A stretch of 64,000 bases of DNA from an uncultured Bacteroidales bacterium (GCA_903879715.1 CAIRMR010000209.1:1-64000); one strand, 5' to 3'. Positions 46,260 to 55,245 are shown, counted from the first letter of the stretch. The notes: a model not told the origin generated them from the letters alone. Made by a program: numbers and translations.

Positions 46260-46395
46260 AGTTAAGGATATTGCTTTTAAATATCGAACAAGGAACATCG
46301 ATTTTTGATCTGCGAAGTTACACTACATCAACGATTTCCATATTAAATCGCAAATCGTTAATCCTTGTTCTTAAATCAGTTGATGTTTAACTTAA
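46260..46395. repeat. Palindromic repeat with AATCGTTAATCCTTGTTCTTAAATCA
   Basis: The right end (TCGTTAATCCTTGTTCTT, 46355-46373) is identical to part of the element at 58020-58180, and its left part (GAACAAGGAACATCGATTT) is the inverse form. Long imperfect hairpin; no ORF. Confidence 0.7.
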
Positions 46396-46520
46396 TAGCA
46401 TTGGACGTGCGCCAACCGGGGTGAAAACTATTTTATCGATTTGATCTAATTCTGATGTAAAAATCGTAAAATTGCATAGAAAATAAGCAAAATGCTATCA
46501 ACTTATTAAATATTATTAAA

Positions 46521-47039
46521 ATGAACAGACTTGTTTTAATGGCTTTACTGCTTTGTGGCACAACCTTTTGTTCGCACGAGGCTGACACTGGTTATATTGT
46601 AAAAACAGGGCAAACTGCACCGGATTTTACACTTACCACAACAGAAGGCAAAATATTCAAGCTTTCTGAGAACAGGGGCAAGGTAATAATGCTTCAGTTT
46701 ACTGCCAGCTGGTGCGGTGTGTGCCGAAAGGAAATGCCTCATATTGAAAACGAAATCTGGCAACCTCTGAAGGGAAAGGATTTTGTTCTGGTCGGGATTG
46801 ATAGGGATGAACCTCTGGCTGTTGTAAGGGCATTTGCAAAAAAAATGAACATTTCCTATCCTTTGGCTCCGGATTCGGCGGCCAGGGTTTTTTCGATGTA
46901 TGCCAAAAAAGAAGCTGGTATCACCCGCAATGTGATTATAGATGAGAATGGCAAAATTGTTTTCCTTACCCGGCTGTATGATGAAAATGAATTCAATGAT
47001 ATGAAGGATGTTATCAACAGGCTGATTGAAAAACAATAA
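46521..47039 (+). CDS. TlpA/ResA-like thioredoxin-family protein
   Basis: A 172-residue exported protein with an N-terminal hydrophobic segment (LVLMALLLCGTTFC) followed by a thioredoxin-like fold: TGQTAPDFTLTTTEGK, active site CGVC (ASWCGVCRKEMPH, about residues 67-73), and a cis-Pro-like region replaced by GITRNVIIDENG. It would act in the periplasm as a thiol-disulfide reductase, as in cytochrome c maturation or redox defence. It stands alone with no operon partner. The signal could be a lipobox, but the residues before Cys17 (GTTF) fit poorly. Confidence 0.82.
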   Translation: MNRLVLMALLLCGTTFCSHEADTGYIVKTGQTAPDFTLTTTEGKIFKLSENRGKVIMLQFTASWCGVCRKEMPHIENEIWQPLKGKDFVLVGIDRDEPLAVVRAFAKKMNISYPLAPDSAARVFSMYAKKEAGITRNVIIDENGKIVFLTRLYDENEFNDMKDVINRLIEKQ

Positions 47040-47091
47040 ATCAAGCAACACAATAAATCATTTCAATGTCTCCTCCCTGGTAAATTTCTGT

Positions 47092-47216
47092 TTCATGTGT
47101 TATTATTTATTTAGTTCGGCAGGCTCACTATAAATTTTACGGGTCACATGGAACTCAATGACAAAATAATATCATCCGCCTGTGAGTCAAAATTGGTTGA
47201 TTTTGTCATGTTCGTT
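47092..47216. repeat. Double-hairpin dispersed repeat, copy 2
   Basis: Identical to 15782-15885 over nearly all positions, with a 25-bp insertion in the first loop (AGTTCGGCAGGCTCACT) and two or three substitutions. Stems CATGTG/CACATG and TGACAAAAT/ATTTTGTCA are kept. Confidence 0.85.
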
Positions 47217-47670
47217 TGATCTGTATATTTTTTAATTTTTTACGGGTCAGATGGAAGTATTAACAGCTTGCTTATTTTTACGGGTGTTAATGAGATCGCT
47301 TCGCTAGTTATTAACGTCTTAATTGATTTCAAAGGTGTTAATGAAATCGCTATGTTATTCGCTTCGCTTCCCGCAAAAAGCGGGACAAGCTATGAGACCG
47401 CTATGTTATTCGCTTCGCTCATGAGATCGCTTCGCTAAGTTCGCTAAGTTCGCCAGGTTACTCATGTATTGCTTATTTTTAAAGGGGCTCACTTCGGCCG
47501 GCTCAGTGCATCGCATGAGTCGCTGCGCTTAGTTTTTTTTTGATCAAAAAGTACGAGAACAAATATATCCTATCCGATTTTAACGAGCACAATCTATGCC
47601 TTTTTAAAATTCCATAAATCCCGATTTGTTTCCAGCACATCAAAATATTATGTAACAAAAACTTGCCTTT
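47217..47670. other. Repeat-rich intergenic region upstream of the trp leader
   Basis: A partial copy of the double-hairpin family (47226-47332: TTTTTACGGGTCAGATGGAA, TATTAACAGCTTGCTTATTTTTA, GGTGTTAATGAG) is followed by reiterated ATCGCTTCGCT / GCTATGTTATTCGCTTCGCT words (47285-47460). No ORF was supported. Confidence 0.6.
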
Positions 47671-47673
47671 TTG

Positions 47674-47703
47674 TTGATCCCATTAAATTATGTATTATTT
47701 TTG
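47674..47703 (+). promoter_or_regulatory. Promoter of the trp operon
   Basis: TTG at 47674-47676, exactly 19 bp, TATTTTTG at 47696-47703. Same octamer and spacing as the ilv-leu promoter. Transcription would start near 47710, about 23 nt before the leader ATG. Confidence 0.8.
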
Positions 47704-47732
47704 CAACACAAATGAGAACTCAATCCGCAAAT

Positions 47733-47774
47733 ATGAATTGGTGGCACTTTACGACAAACGTTGTGGACAGCTAA
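47733..47774 (+). CDS. trpL: trp operon leader peptide
   Basis: MNWWHFTTNVVDS, 13 residues, with two consecutive Trp codons at positions 3-4 and a TAA at 47772-47774. Adjacent Trp codons followed 27 nt later by a perfect terminator is the classical trp attenuator design. An earlier in-frame ATG at 47712 would give 20 residues, but it lies about 2 nt from the predicted transcript start, so 47733 is preferred. Stalling at the Trp codons when charged tRNA-Trp is scarce would favour readthrough into trpE. Confidence 0.88.
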   Translation: MNWWHFTTNVVDS

Positions 47775-47801
47775 TTTATTTGCGTTAACTTATACTAAGA
47801 T

Positions 47802-47836
47802 AACCCGCTGTTTACATCAAACAGCGGGTTTTTTAT
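47802..47836 (+). terminator. trp attenuator terminator
   Basis: AACCCGCTGTTT (47802-47813) and AAACAGCGGGTT (47819-47830) form a perfect 12-bp stem with a 5-nt loop, followed by T residues to 47834. It lies between the leader peptide and trpE. Confidence 0.9.
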
Positions 47837-47860
47837 TTCCTGACATTTAACAACAGTATT

Positions 47861-49294
47861 ATGAAAATTCACACTAAAACATACCAGATCCTTTCCGACA
47901 CTAAAACGCCGGTAAGCTTATTCCTTGCTTTGCGCGATGAATACAGCGCGCCGATGTTACTCGAAAGTTCAGACTATAACAGCAAAAGCAACCATTATTC
48001 GTTTTTATGTTTCGAGCCGATAGCAACCATCAGCATTCATAATAAAGTGTCGAAAACAAAGATCAATGGTGAAGTTGCGAGAGAAACCTTGTCGGCGGAT
48101 GCTCAATCACTGAATACTGCTTTTACTAATTTCATAACCAGATTTGAATTCGACGAGGAATTGCCGGAACACTTCAAAGGCGTATACGGGTATTGCTCAT
48201 TCAATATTGTTGAATATACGCATGAATTGAAGCTGAGAAATAACGCAAACGAAATCCCGGAACTGCTGTACCATCTGTATTCACTGGTTTTGATGTTTAA
48301 CCATGCTACCAACGAACTTAGCATGTATTCGCATGCTTATTCCGAGAACGATGCCATTGAAAACCTGGAACTACTGATTGAACGGATTGATCTGCACAAG
48401 CATAATAATTACTCTTTTGAACTTATCGGAGGCGAAACCAGCAATTGCACGGATGAGGACTTTATGCTTAAAGTTACCAGGGCAAAGAAACACTGCAAAC
48501 TGGGCGATGTTTTCCAGTTGGTTGTTTCACGCAGGTTCTATCAAAGTTTTAAAGGCGATGATTTTAATGTTTACAGAGCTTTGAAAAAAATAAATCCTTC
48601 GCCTTACCTGTTTTATTTTGATACCGGAAATTTCAGGATTTTCGGTTCATCGCCCGAAGCGCAGTTGAAAATCACCAAGGGCGTTACTGAAATTCACCCG
48701 ATTGCCGGCACTTACAAACGCACCGGGGATGATGCTTTCGACATTGTAAAATCAGCCGAATTGCTGAACGATGCCAAGGAAAATGCGGAACATGTGATGC
48801 TTGTCGACCTGGCCCGGAACGACCTGAGCAAATACTCGAAAAACGTTCATGTGAGATCGTATAAACAGATTCAGTTCTATTCCCATGTAATTCATATGGT
48901 GAGCAATGTGTGCGGCGAATTGCGTCCCGAGTTCAACTCCTTCGAAACTTTGAGCGGTACATTTCCGGCGGGAACCTTATCGGGAGCGCCCAAACACCGC
49001 GCCATACAGCTTATTGATGAGCTCGAAAACGATGCCCGCGGATTTTATGGAGGAACCATCGGCTTTGTGGGTCAGAAGAGTGAACTCAACCAGGCAATCA
49101 TCATCCGTTCCTTTTTAAGCAAAAACAACCAGCTTGTGTACCAGGCCGGTGCCGGAATTGTTCAAAGCAGTCAGGAAGTTAATGAACTGAATGAAGTATT
49201 TAACAAAATAAATGGATTGCGTAATGCCTTGAAAGAAGCAAATACGCTTTTTAAAACCAAAGCCAGGACGGAAGAAGTCGCTTCGAAACTATAA
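47861..49294 (+). CDS. trpE: Anthranilate synthase component I
   Basis: A 477-residue chorismate-using subunit. The N-terminal LLESSDY motif (residues 33-39) is where tryptophan feedback binds, and the chorismate-binding core has FGSSPEAQLK, HPIAGTYKRTGD, the DLARNDLSKYSK segment, HMVSNVCGELRPE, and TFPAGTLSGAPK toward the end. Together with TrpG it makes anthranilate. It starts 26 bp after the attenuator hairpin and is the first structural gene of trpEGDCFBA. Feedback inhibition by Trp is expected from the LLES motif. Confidence 0.95.
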   Translation: MKIHTKTYQILSDTKTPVSLFLALRDEYSAPMLLESSDYNSKSNHYSFLCFEPIATISIHNKVSKTKINGEVARETLSADAQSLNTAFTNFITRFEFDEELPEHFKGVYGYCSFNIVEYTHELKLRNNANEIPELLYHLYSLVLMFNHATNELSMYSHAYSENDAIENLELLIERIDLHKHNNYSFELIGGETSNCTDEDFMLKVTRAKKHCKLGDVFQLVVSRRFYQSFKGDDFNVYRALKKINPSPYLFYFDTGNFRIFGSSPEAQLKITKGVTEIHPIAGTYKRTGDDAFDIVKSAELLNDAKENAEHVMLVDLARNDLSKYSKNVHVRSYKQIQFYSHVIHMVSNVCGELRPEFNSFETLSGTFPAGTLSGAPKHRAIQLIDELENDARGFYGGTIGFVGQKSELNQAIIIRSFLSKNNQLVYQAGAGIVQSSQEVNELNEVFNKINGLRNALKEANTLFKTKARTEEVASKL

Positions 49295-49341
49295 AAGGAA
49301 ACAAGCTAACTGTCGCGAAAAAACTTAAAAGAAACTACAAA

Positions 49342-49908
49342 ATGAAATTACTGGTACTTGATAATTACGACAGCTTCACATACAACCTTGTTCAGTTAAT
49401 TGAAAAAACAAGTGATATTGAATATGAAGTCTTTAAAAATGATAAGATTACGCTGGAACAGGTGAATGAATTTGATAAAATACTCCTTTCGCCCGGACCC
49501 GGAATTCCTGTGAACGCGGGCATTATGAATGACCTCATCCGGATGTATGCTTCAAAAAAGTCCATATTGGGTGTTTGCCTGGGTTTGCAGGCAATTGGTG
49601 AAGTATTCGGGGCTAAACTTATAAACCTCGATACCGTTTATCATGGAGTTGCAACTGATATTGAAATCATTGCCGAAGATCCTTTGTTTGACCATTGCCC
49701 GAAAAAATTTATTGCCGGTCGCTATCATTCCTGGGCTGTGGATTACAAAAGCGTTACCGATGACCTGATTGTAACTGCATTGGATGTGGAAGAATGTGTG
49801 ATGGCTTTAAGGCATAAAAGTTATGATGTAAAAGGAGTGCAGTTCCATCCGGAATCGATACTAACCGAGTATGGTGAGCAGATTATTAAGAACTGGATTA
49901 ATAGTTAA
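49342..49908 (+). CDS. trpG: Anthranilate synthase component II (glutamine amidotransferase)
   Basis: A 188-residue class I glutamine amidotransferase. The nucleophile is Cys79 in ILGVCLGLQAIG, and the catalytic His169-Glu171 pair lies in VQFHPES. It supplies ammonia to TrpE. LSPGPGIP near 49-56 is the oxyanion-side motif. It is 47 bp after trpE; a repeat-bearing gap of 186 bp separates it from trpD. Confidence 0.93.
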   Translation: MKLLVLDNYDSFTYNLVQLIEKTSDIEYEVFKNDKITLEQVNEFDKILLSPGPGIPVNAGIMNDLIRMYASKKSILGVCLGLQAIGEVFGAKLINLDTVYHGVATDIEIIAEDPLFDHCPKKFIAGRYHSWAVDYKSVTDDLIVTALDVEECVMALRHKSYDVKGVQFHPESILTEYGEQIIKNWINS

Positions 49909-49949
49909 TGGAAAATGGTTAATAGAAAATGGTGAGTTTTCTGAAAAGT

Positions 49950-50062
49950 AAGAGATGCCACAAAGACACGAAAGCACTAAGACTCACAAAGACTCACAAA
50001 GCTGTCATAAATTGAAAATATTTTTAGTGAACCTTTGCGTCTTTGTGCCTTCGTGGCAAAAA
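49950..50062. repeat. Palindrome of GCCACAAAGACACGAAAGC words in the trpG-trpD gap
   Basis: GCCACAAAGACACGAAAGCAC (49956-49976) is mirrored by CTTTGTGCCTTCGTGGCA (50041-50058), an imperfect inverted repeat with an AT-rich loop. Related words occur at 52510-52735 and 55140-55245. Confidence 0.75.
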
Positions 50063-50094
50063 AAATAATACTACAGATTAAAATAAGAGATACA

Positions 50095-51084
50095 ATGATC
50101 GAAATATATTTAAAACTCAGCGCAGGACATCACCTCCCGGTATCAGAAGCGGAACTTTTGATGAAAGGCTTATGCGAACAACAGTATAATGATCACCAGG
50201 TTGCGTTTATTTTGGGCCTTTTCAAAACCCGGATCATGGATCTGAACGAACTCACCGGTTTTCGTAATGCGCTGATGAACCTTTGCATCCCTGTTAAACT
50301 TCAAAAACCAACAATAGATGTATGCGGCACCGGAGGTGACAATAAAAACACGTTTAATATTTCGACGCTTTCGGCTTTTGTTTTGGCAGCTTCGGGTGTA
50401 CCTGTTGCCAAGCATGGAAACTTTGCCGCTACTTCCGTATCGGGTTCTTCGGATATTCTGAAACATTTTGGATATACCTTTAAAACCACTGAACAGGAAT
50501 TGCAGGATGACCTTGAAAAGAACAACCTTTGCTTTATCCATGCGCCTAATTTTCACCCGGCACTTAAAAATGTCGGACCAGTGCGGAGAGGACTGAAAAC
50601 AAACACCCTCTTTAACCTGATGGGACCGCTTGTAAACCCGGCAGAAACCGAGTTTAAATATGTTGGAGTTTATAACCGCTCAGTTGCACGACTTTATAAT
50701 TTCTTCCTGCAAACCGGAACCACTCACTATTATCTTGTCAATTCGCTGGATGGTTACGATGAAATCAGTTTAACATCGGATGTTTTGATTACTTCCGGAA
50801 ACGGCGAACAGGTTATCCCAATTGATGAACTTCCTTTCAAAACTATAAAACCTGAGGAAATCAGTGCAGGGAACAGCATTGAAGATGCAGCGAAAATATT
50901 CAGTGCCGTGTTGAAAAACGAAGCTTCGGAGGCACAAAAAAACGTTGTTATCGTTAACAGCGCATTCGCATTGCAATGCTATTCCAGTAAACCATTGGAT
51001 GAATGCATTGCACTTTGTACGGAAAGTATTGAATCAAAAAAAGCGTTTAAGTTGTTTAACCGGATTATGCAGAATCAGTCATGA
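50095..51084 (+). CDS. trpD: Anthranilate phosphoribosyltransferase
   Basis: A 329-residue enzyme that transfers phosphoribose from PRPP to anthranilate. The PRPP-binding motif is CGTGGDNKNTFNIST, followed by VAKHGNFAATSVSGSSDIL. The magnesium motif (DGYDEI-like, near SLDGYDEISLT) and RRGLKTNTLFNLMGPLVNPA are conserved. Start placed at 50095 (MIEIYLKLSAGHHL); twenty further codons upstream are open but contain repeat sequence and no family counterpart. The stop overlaps the trpC start in ATGA (51081-51084). Confidence 0.93.
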   Translation: MIEIYLKLSAGHHLPVSEAELLMKGLCEQQYNDHQVAFILGLFKTRIMDLNELTGFRNALMNLCIPVKLQKPTIDVCGTGGDNKNTFNISTLSAFVLAASGVPVAKHGNFAATSVSGSSDILKHFGYTFKTTEQELQDDLEKNNLCFIHAPNFHPALKNVGPVRRGLKTNTLFNLMGPLVNPAETEFKYVGVYNRSVARLYNFFLQTGTTHYYLVNSLDGYDEISLTSDVLITSGNGEQVIPIDELPFKTIKPEEISAGNSIEDAAKIFSAVLKNEASEAQKNVVIVNSAFALQCYSSKPLDECIALCTESIESKKAFKLFNRIMQNQS

Positions 51085-51875
51085 ACAAACTTCAAGAAAT
51101 TGTCCTGGAAAAGCGTAAACAGGTAGGAGAAGATAAGCAACTGGTTTCGGTGGAATTGCTTAAAAAGTCCAACTATTTCAAAAGGGAATGTGCGTCGTTA
51201 AAGGAATACATTTTAAGGAAGGATAAAAGCGGTATTATTACCGAAATAAAGAAAAAATCGCCTGCTTTAGGCGCTATTAATCCTGACGTCAATGTAGAAA
51301 ACCTTGCAGCAGCGTACACCCTGGCAGGAGCAAGTGCGTTATCGGTGCTTACGGATAATAAGTTTTTTGGTGGCTGTAACGCAGATCTGACCGCTGCAAG
51401 GGGAAATACAACCATCCCGATTCTGCGCAAGGATTTTGTGATCGATGAATACCAGGTTATTGAAGCTAAATCCATTGGTGCCGATATTATTCTGTTGATT
51501 GCGGCCATTTTAACAAAAGAAGAAATTGCCAGGTTTACAGATTTGACGCACAAACTTGGAATGGAAGTTATTCTGGAAGTTCACGCCATGCACGAACTGG
51601 AAAAAGTTTATGAAAAAGTGGATGTAATTGGCATTAACAACCGCAATCTCGAAACCATGCAGATTGATATTGCTACATCAAAAACAATGTCAAAGCTTAT
51701 TCCTGCAGGTTTTATTAAAATATCGGAAAGTGGAATCGAGAATCCTGAAATTGTGCTCGAACTTAAGAAATTCGGATACGATGGGTTTTTGATCGGATCG
51801 TATTTTATGAAACATGCCGATCCTGGAAAAGCTTGCACAGAATTCATTCAGCAAATTAACAAACAAGAGGAATAA
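51081..51875 (+). CDS. trpC: Indole-3-glycerol phosphate synthase
   Basis: A 264-residue TIM-barrel enzyme closing the ring of CdRP. Catalytic-lysine region is TEIKKKSPALG (about 52-62), LRKDFVIDEYQ carries the second Lys, and SVLTDNKFFGG, INNRNL and ISESGIENPE are the phosphate-site loops. It starts within the trpD stop (4-bp overlap), implying translational coupling, and ends 4 bp before trpF. Confidence 0.94.
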   Translation: MNKLQEIVLEKRKQVGEDKQLVSVELLKKSNYFKRECASLKEYILRKDKSGIITEIKKKSPALGAINPDVNVENLAAAYTLAGASALSVLTDNKFFGGCNADLTAARGNTTIPILRKDFVIDEYQVIEAKSIGADIILLIAAILTKEEIARFTDLTHKLGMEVILEVHAMHELEKVYEKVDVIGINNRNLETMQIDIATSKTMSKLIPAGFIKISESGIENPEIVLELKKFGYDGFLIGSYFMKHADPGKACTEFIQQINKQEE

Positions 51876-51879
51876 CCCC

Positions 51880-52506
51880 ATGGAGTTAAAAGTATGCGGA
51901 ATAACCACCACTGAAGATATCCTGGCCCTCATCACCCTGAAAATTGATCGTTTGGGATTTATCTTCTATCACATATCGAAACGCTTTGTGTATGGAAAAC
52001 TGATTGAAGACGGGCTGAAAGCAATTCCGAATCACATCAAAAAAACCGGTGTTTTCGTAAATGCCGAAATCGCCGAAATTGAACAGATTATTGACCAATA
52101 TCATCTTGACAGCATACAGTTGCATGGAGATGAATCGCCTGAGTTTTGTAATCATTTCAGGGGAAAAGCAGAAGTAATCAAAACTATTTCCATCAGGGAT
52201 AAAAGTTCGTTTGAAACAGCAAAATTATACGACAACTCCTGCGATCTCTTTCTGTTTGACACACAAAGTGTACATTACGGCGGAACCGGCAAAACCTTCG
52301 ACTGGAAATGGCTGGAGGAATATACTCTGGATAAACCATTCTATTTGAGCGGAGGAATCAGCCTGGAAAACTTTGAAGAAATCAAAAAGATAAAACACGG
52401 GAAATTGATCGGAATCGATATCAACTCAAAGTTTGAAATCCGGCCAGGAATAAAAGATCTAAAAAAAATAAGACAGCTAATTAAATTAATGAATGGCGGA
52501 CAATAG
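51880..52506 (+). CDS. trpF: Phosphoribosylanthranilate isomerase
   Basis: A 208-residue TIM-barrel isomerase. KVCGITTTEDI at 4-14 contains the general-base Cys, VFVNA and LDSIQLHGDES the mid-barrel strands, and SGGISLEN plus FEIRPGIKD the C-terminal phosphate-binding and acid motif. Start at 51880 (MELKVCGIT); upstream in-frame codons overlap trpC. It is the separate bacterial TrpF, not fused to trpC. A 280-bp repeat gap follows before trpB. Confidence 0.92.
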   Translation: MELKVCGITTTEDILALITLKIDRLGFIFYHISKRFVYGKLIEDGLKAIPNHIKKTGVFVNAEIAEIEQIIDQYHLDSIQLHGDESPEFCNHFRGKAEVIKTISIRDKSSFETAKLYDNSCDLFLFDTQSVHYGGTGKTFDWKWLEEYTLDKPFYLSGGISLENFEEIKKIKHGKLIGIDINSKFEIRPGIKDLKKIRQLIKLMNGGQ

Positions 52507-52786
52507 TGAAAAAACAGTTAACCACATAGACAAGATTACACGGATTATCACAGAGTATTACTAAGTGTTTCTTTGTGTCCTCCGCGCCTTCGTGGTAAAA
52601 ACAAATTCATTCACCCCAGTAAAGTATAATCAGGAAACTACAAATGAAAAACAAAACCACAAAACCACAGATTACACGGATTTTCATGGAGATTTACTCC
52701 GTGTTTCTTCGTGCTCTCCGTGCCTCCGTGGTAAAAATAAAAATTAAGATAAATCACCTCGTTAAAGTATAATCAGGAAACTTCAT
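52507..52786. repeat. Tandem duplicated unit in the trpF-trpB gap, including the trpB start region
   Basis: Two consecutive ~140-bp units share CCACA...GATTACACGGATT, GTGTTTCTTYGTG, CTCCGYGCCTYCGTGGTAAAAA and AAAGTATAATCAGGAAACT. The first unit ends with AGGAAACTACAAATGAAA (its ATG at 52644), and the second with AGGAAACTTCATATGAAA, the trpB start. So the translation-initiation region of trpB has been duplicated, leaving a decoy 42-codon ORF at 52644-52772. Confidence 0.85.
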
Positions 52787-53968
52787 ATGAAATCTAATTC
52801 TCAATCAAAACCAGGATACTACGGGAAATTTGGCGGCGCTTATATCCCCGAATTACTATTTAATAACGTGGACGAACTGCAGAAAAACTATGAAAGAATA
52901 ATCCGGACCACCGAATTCCAGAAACAGTTTAAAACACTGCTTAAGGATTATGTCGGGCGACCAACGCCACTCTATTTTTCAGATGCTCTATCTGCTAAGT
53001 ACAAAGCCAAGATCTTTCTGAAACGCGAAGACCTTAACCATACGGGCGCACACAAGATCAACAATGCCTTGGGACAGGCTTTGCTTGCCAAAATGATGGG
53101 CAAGCAGAAAATTGTAGCCGAAACCGGTGCCGGTCAGCACGGTGTAGCAGTTGCAACGGCCTGCACTTTACTCGGTTTATCCTGCGTGGTTTTTATGGGC
53201 GAAACTGATATCGCAAGGCAGGCACCCAATGTAGCACGAATGAAAATGCTGGGAGCCACGGTTATTCCTTCGCTTAGCGGAACCAAAACGCTGAAAGATG
53301 CCACCAATGATGCCATCCGGTATTGGATAAATCATGCAGATGATACACATTACATTATTGGTTCGGTTGTAGGCCCGCACCCGTATCCGGATATTGTAGC
53401 CAAATTTCAATCTGTTATCAGCAAGGAAATCAAAATCCAGTTGAAGAAACAAACCGGCGATGCCGAACCGGATTATGTTATCGCTTGCGTAGGTGGAGGA
53501 AGTAATGCCGCCGGTGCATTCTATCATTTCCTGGGTTCAAAAAAGACTAAACTCATCGGTGCCGAAGCAGCTGGAATGGGCATTCATTCCCACGAAACAG
53601 CGGCTACTTTAATGGTTGGTTCTGTGGGGATAATTCACGGTGCGAAAACCTACCTGATGCAAAACAAGGATGGCCAGATAACTGAACCATACAGCATTTC
53701 CGCCGGTTTGGATTATCCTGGAATCGGCCCTTTACATGCTTATCTTCATGAAACAAAGCAAGCTACTTATTATGCCGTTACCGACCGCGAAGCACTGGAT
53801 GCGGCTAAAGAACTGATTCACCTGGATGGAATTATTCCCGCGCTCGAATCGGCTCACGCCTTTGCATTATTGCCAAAAATGAAGTTCAAGCCAAGCGATG
53901 TAGTTGTGATCAATCTTTCGGGAAGAGGCGATAAAGATATGGAGACGTATCTGAAGTTCATTTTGTAG
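52787..53968 (+). CDS. trpB: Tryptophan synthase beta chain
   Basis: A 393-residue PLP enzyme. The Schiff-base lysine is Lys90 in NHTGAHKINNALGQ, and the phosphate loop is VGGGSNAAGAF. KFGGAYIPELL opens the protein and EHLDYPGIGP-like SAGLDYPGIGP carries the conserved communication region; NLSGRGDKD is at the end. It condenses indole with serine. Its start lies in the second copy of a duplicated initiation region. Confidence 0.96.
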   Translation: MKSNSQSKPGYYGKFGGAYIPELLFNNVDELQKNYERIIRTTEFQKQFKTLLKDYVGRPTPLYFSDALSAKYKAKIFLKREDLNHTGAHKINNALGQALLAKMMGKQKIVAETGAGQHGVAVATACTLLGLSCVVFMGETDIARQAPNVARMKMLGATVIPSLSGTKTLKDATNDAIRYWINHADDTHYIIGSVVGPHPYPDIVAKFQSVISKEIKIQLKKQTGDAEPDYVIACVGGGSNAAGAFYHFLGSKKTKLIGAEAAGMGIHSHETAATLMVGSVGIIHGAKTYLMQNKDGQITEPYSISAGLDYPGIGPLHAYLHETKQATYYAVTDREALDAAKELIHLDGIIPALESAHAFALLPKMKFKPSDVVVINLSGRGDKDMETYLKFIL

Positions 53969-54352
53969 ATGGAAGACCGAGGACCGAAGTCGGAAGACGG
54001 AAGACGGAAGTCAGAAGACGGAAGAAAGAATTCGGAGTAGATAGAGTAATTAAGCATTTGCACACAATTAAATCATTCTAAAATTTAAAAGATAAGAAAC
54101 AACTGGTTAAGATGTCAGCAGGATCAGCTTCCGACTTCGGACTCCCATCTTCCAGCCTTTTTAACCATCCCCGGATAAAGATGAATTAAGAATTACGTGG
54201 GATTGGCTTCCGACTTCGGACTCCTGTCTTCCAGCCTTTTTAACCATCCCCGGATAAAGATGAATTAAGAATTACGTGGGATTGGCTTCCGACTTCGGAC
54301 TCCTGTCTTCCAGCCTTTTTAACCATACCTTCAACCATAAAACACACAAACC
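53969..54352. repeat. trpB-trpA gap: GACGGAAG heptamers and a 79-bp tandem repeat
   Basis: Heptamer words (GGAAGACGGAAG, GTCAGAAG) fill 53972-54030. From 54128 a 79-bp unit (CTTCCGACTTCGGACTCC, CTTCCAGCCTTTTTAACCAT, CGGATAAAGATGAATTAAG) repeats with starts at 54128, 54207 and 54286. The last unit is truncated at AACCATACC, near 54330. No gene or promoter was recognised. Confidence 0.9.
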
Positions 54353-55117
54353 ATGAGCACTTTACAGCAAACCATACTCAACAATAAAAACAACAACTTA
54401 TCCGTCTTTTTTACGGCAGGATTTCCGAAAATGGAAAGCACAAAGGAGATACTGGCAATTTTGAATACTTCAAATGTCGATTTCATTGAAATTGGCATTC
54501 CTTTTTCCGATCCTTTGGCCGACGGACCGGTTATTCAGCACTCAAGCACCATTGCGCTTAATAATGGGATGACGCTGGAGCTTTTATTTGCCCAGTTAAA
54601 AGAAGTCAAGGATAAGATCACGAAACCTTATTTGCTGATGGGCTATCTGAACAGCCTGTTGGCTTGTGGCATTGAGACTTTTTACAGGAAATGCAGCGAA
54701 GGCGGCGTTCATCATATAATTATTCCCGATCTTCCGGTAAACGAATACCTGGAGGAGCACAAATCAATTGCCGATAAATTCGATGTATCGCCTGTATTTC
54801 TAATCACACCAAGCACTTCGGAAGCGCGTATCAAAGAAATCGACCAAATCAGCAAAGCCTTTATTTATTTGGTTTCAGGAAATACCACAACCGGCAACGA
54901 TTCATCCATTCAAACCGAAGCGATAAAGAAAATTCAGAGCCTGAATCTGAAGAATCCATTAATTATCGGATTTGGGATTAAAAACAAAGCTGATTATTCA
55001 GCTGCCTGCAAACTGGGAAACGGGGCTATTATCGGGAGTGCTTTTATCAACATGATTTCAGGAAGTTCTGATTTACAGAAGGATATTCTGAGTTTTATTG
55101 GGCAGATTAAGGATTAA
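54353..55117 (+). CDS. trpA: Tryptophan synthase alpha chain
   Basis: A 254-residue TIM-barrel enzyme cleaving indole-3-glycerol phosphate. The catalytic Glu lies in VDFIEIGIPFSDPLADGP (about residues 43-60), the catalytic Asp in the same segment (PLADGP), and the phosphate-binding motifs GFGIK and GAIIGSAF near the end. It is the last gene of trpEGDCFBA, 384 bp after trpB. Confidence 0.94.
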   Translation: MSTLQQTILNNKNNNLSVFFTAGFPKMESTKEILAILNTSNVDFIEIGIPFSDPLADGPVIQHSSTIALNNGMTLELLFAQLKEVKDKITKPYLLMGYLNSLLACGIETFYRKCSEGGVHHIIIPDLPVNEYLEEHKSIADKFDVSPVFLITPSTSEARIKEIDQISKAFIYLVSGNTTTGNDSSIQTEAIKKIQSLNLKNPLIIGFGIKNKADYSAACKLGNGAIIGSAFINMISGSSDLQKDILSFIGQIKD

Positions 55118-55139
55118 TTTCCTTGGCTAAAATGAAATT

Positions 55140-55245
55140 TTATTTTTACTGCAAAGACGCAAAGGGTTAAACAATAAGAACGCAAATCAAGTCATTGTGA
55201 TTCATCGCGTTCTTTGCGAAATTTTCTTTGCGCCTTTGCGGTGAA
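55140..55245. repeat. Palindrome of GCAAAGACGCAAAGG words
   Basis: GCAAAGACGCAAAGG (55150-55164) is mirrored by CTTTGCGCCTTTGCGGTGAA (55227-55246). It may act as a structured end of the trp transcript, but there is no T-run after it. Confidence 0.65.

Noticed and set aside
47712-47774. 20-codon version of the trp leader starting at 47712
   Set aside because: That ATG is about 2 nt from the predicted transcription start, leaving no leader for ribosome binding.
52644-52772. 42-codon ORF in the trpF-trpB gap
   Set aside because: It starts in the duplicated trpB initiation region and translates repeat words; reported as a decoy, not a gene.
54128-54335. Possible CRISPR array
   Set aside because: The 79-bp units repeat as a whole, with no variable spacer.
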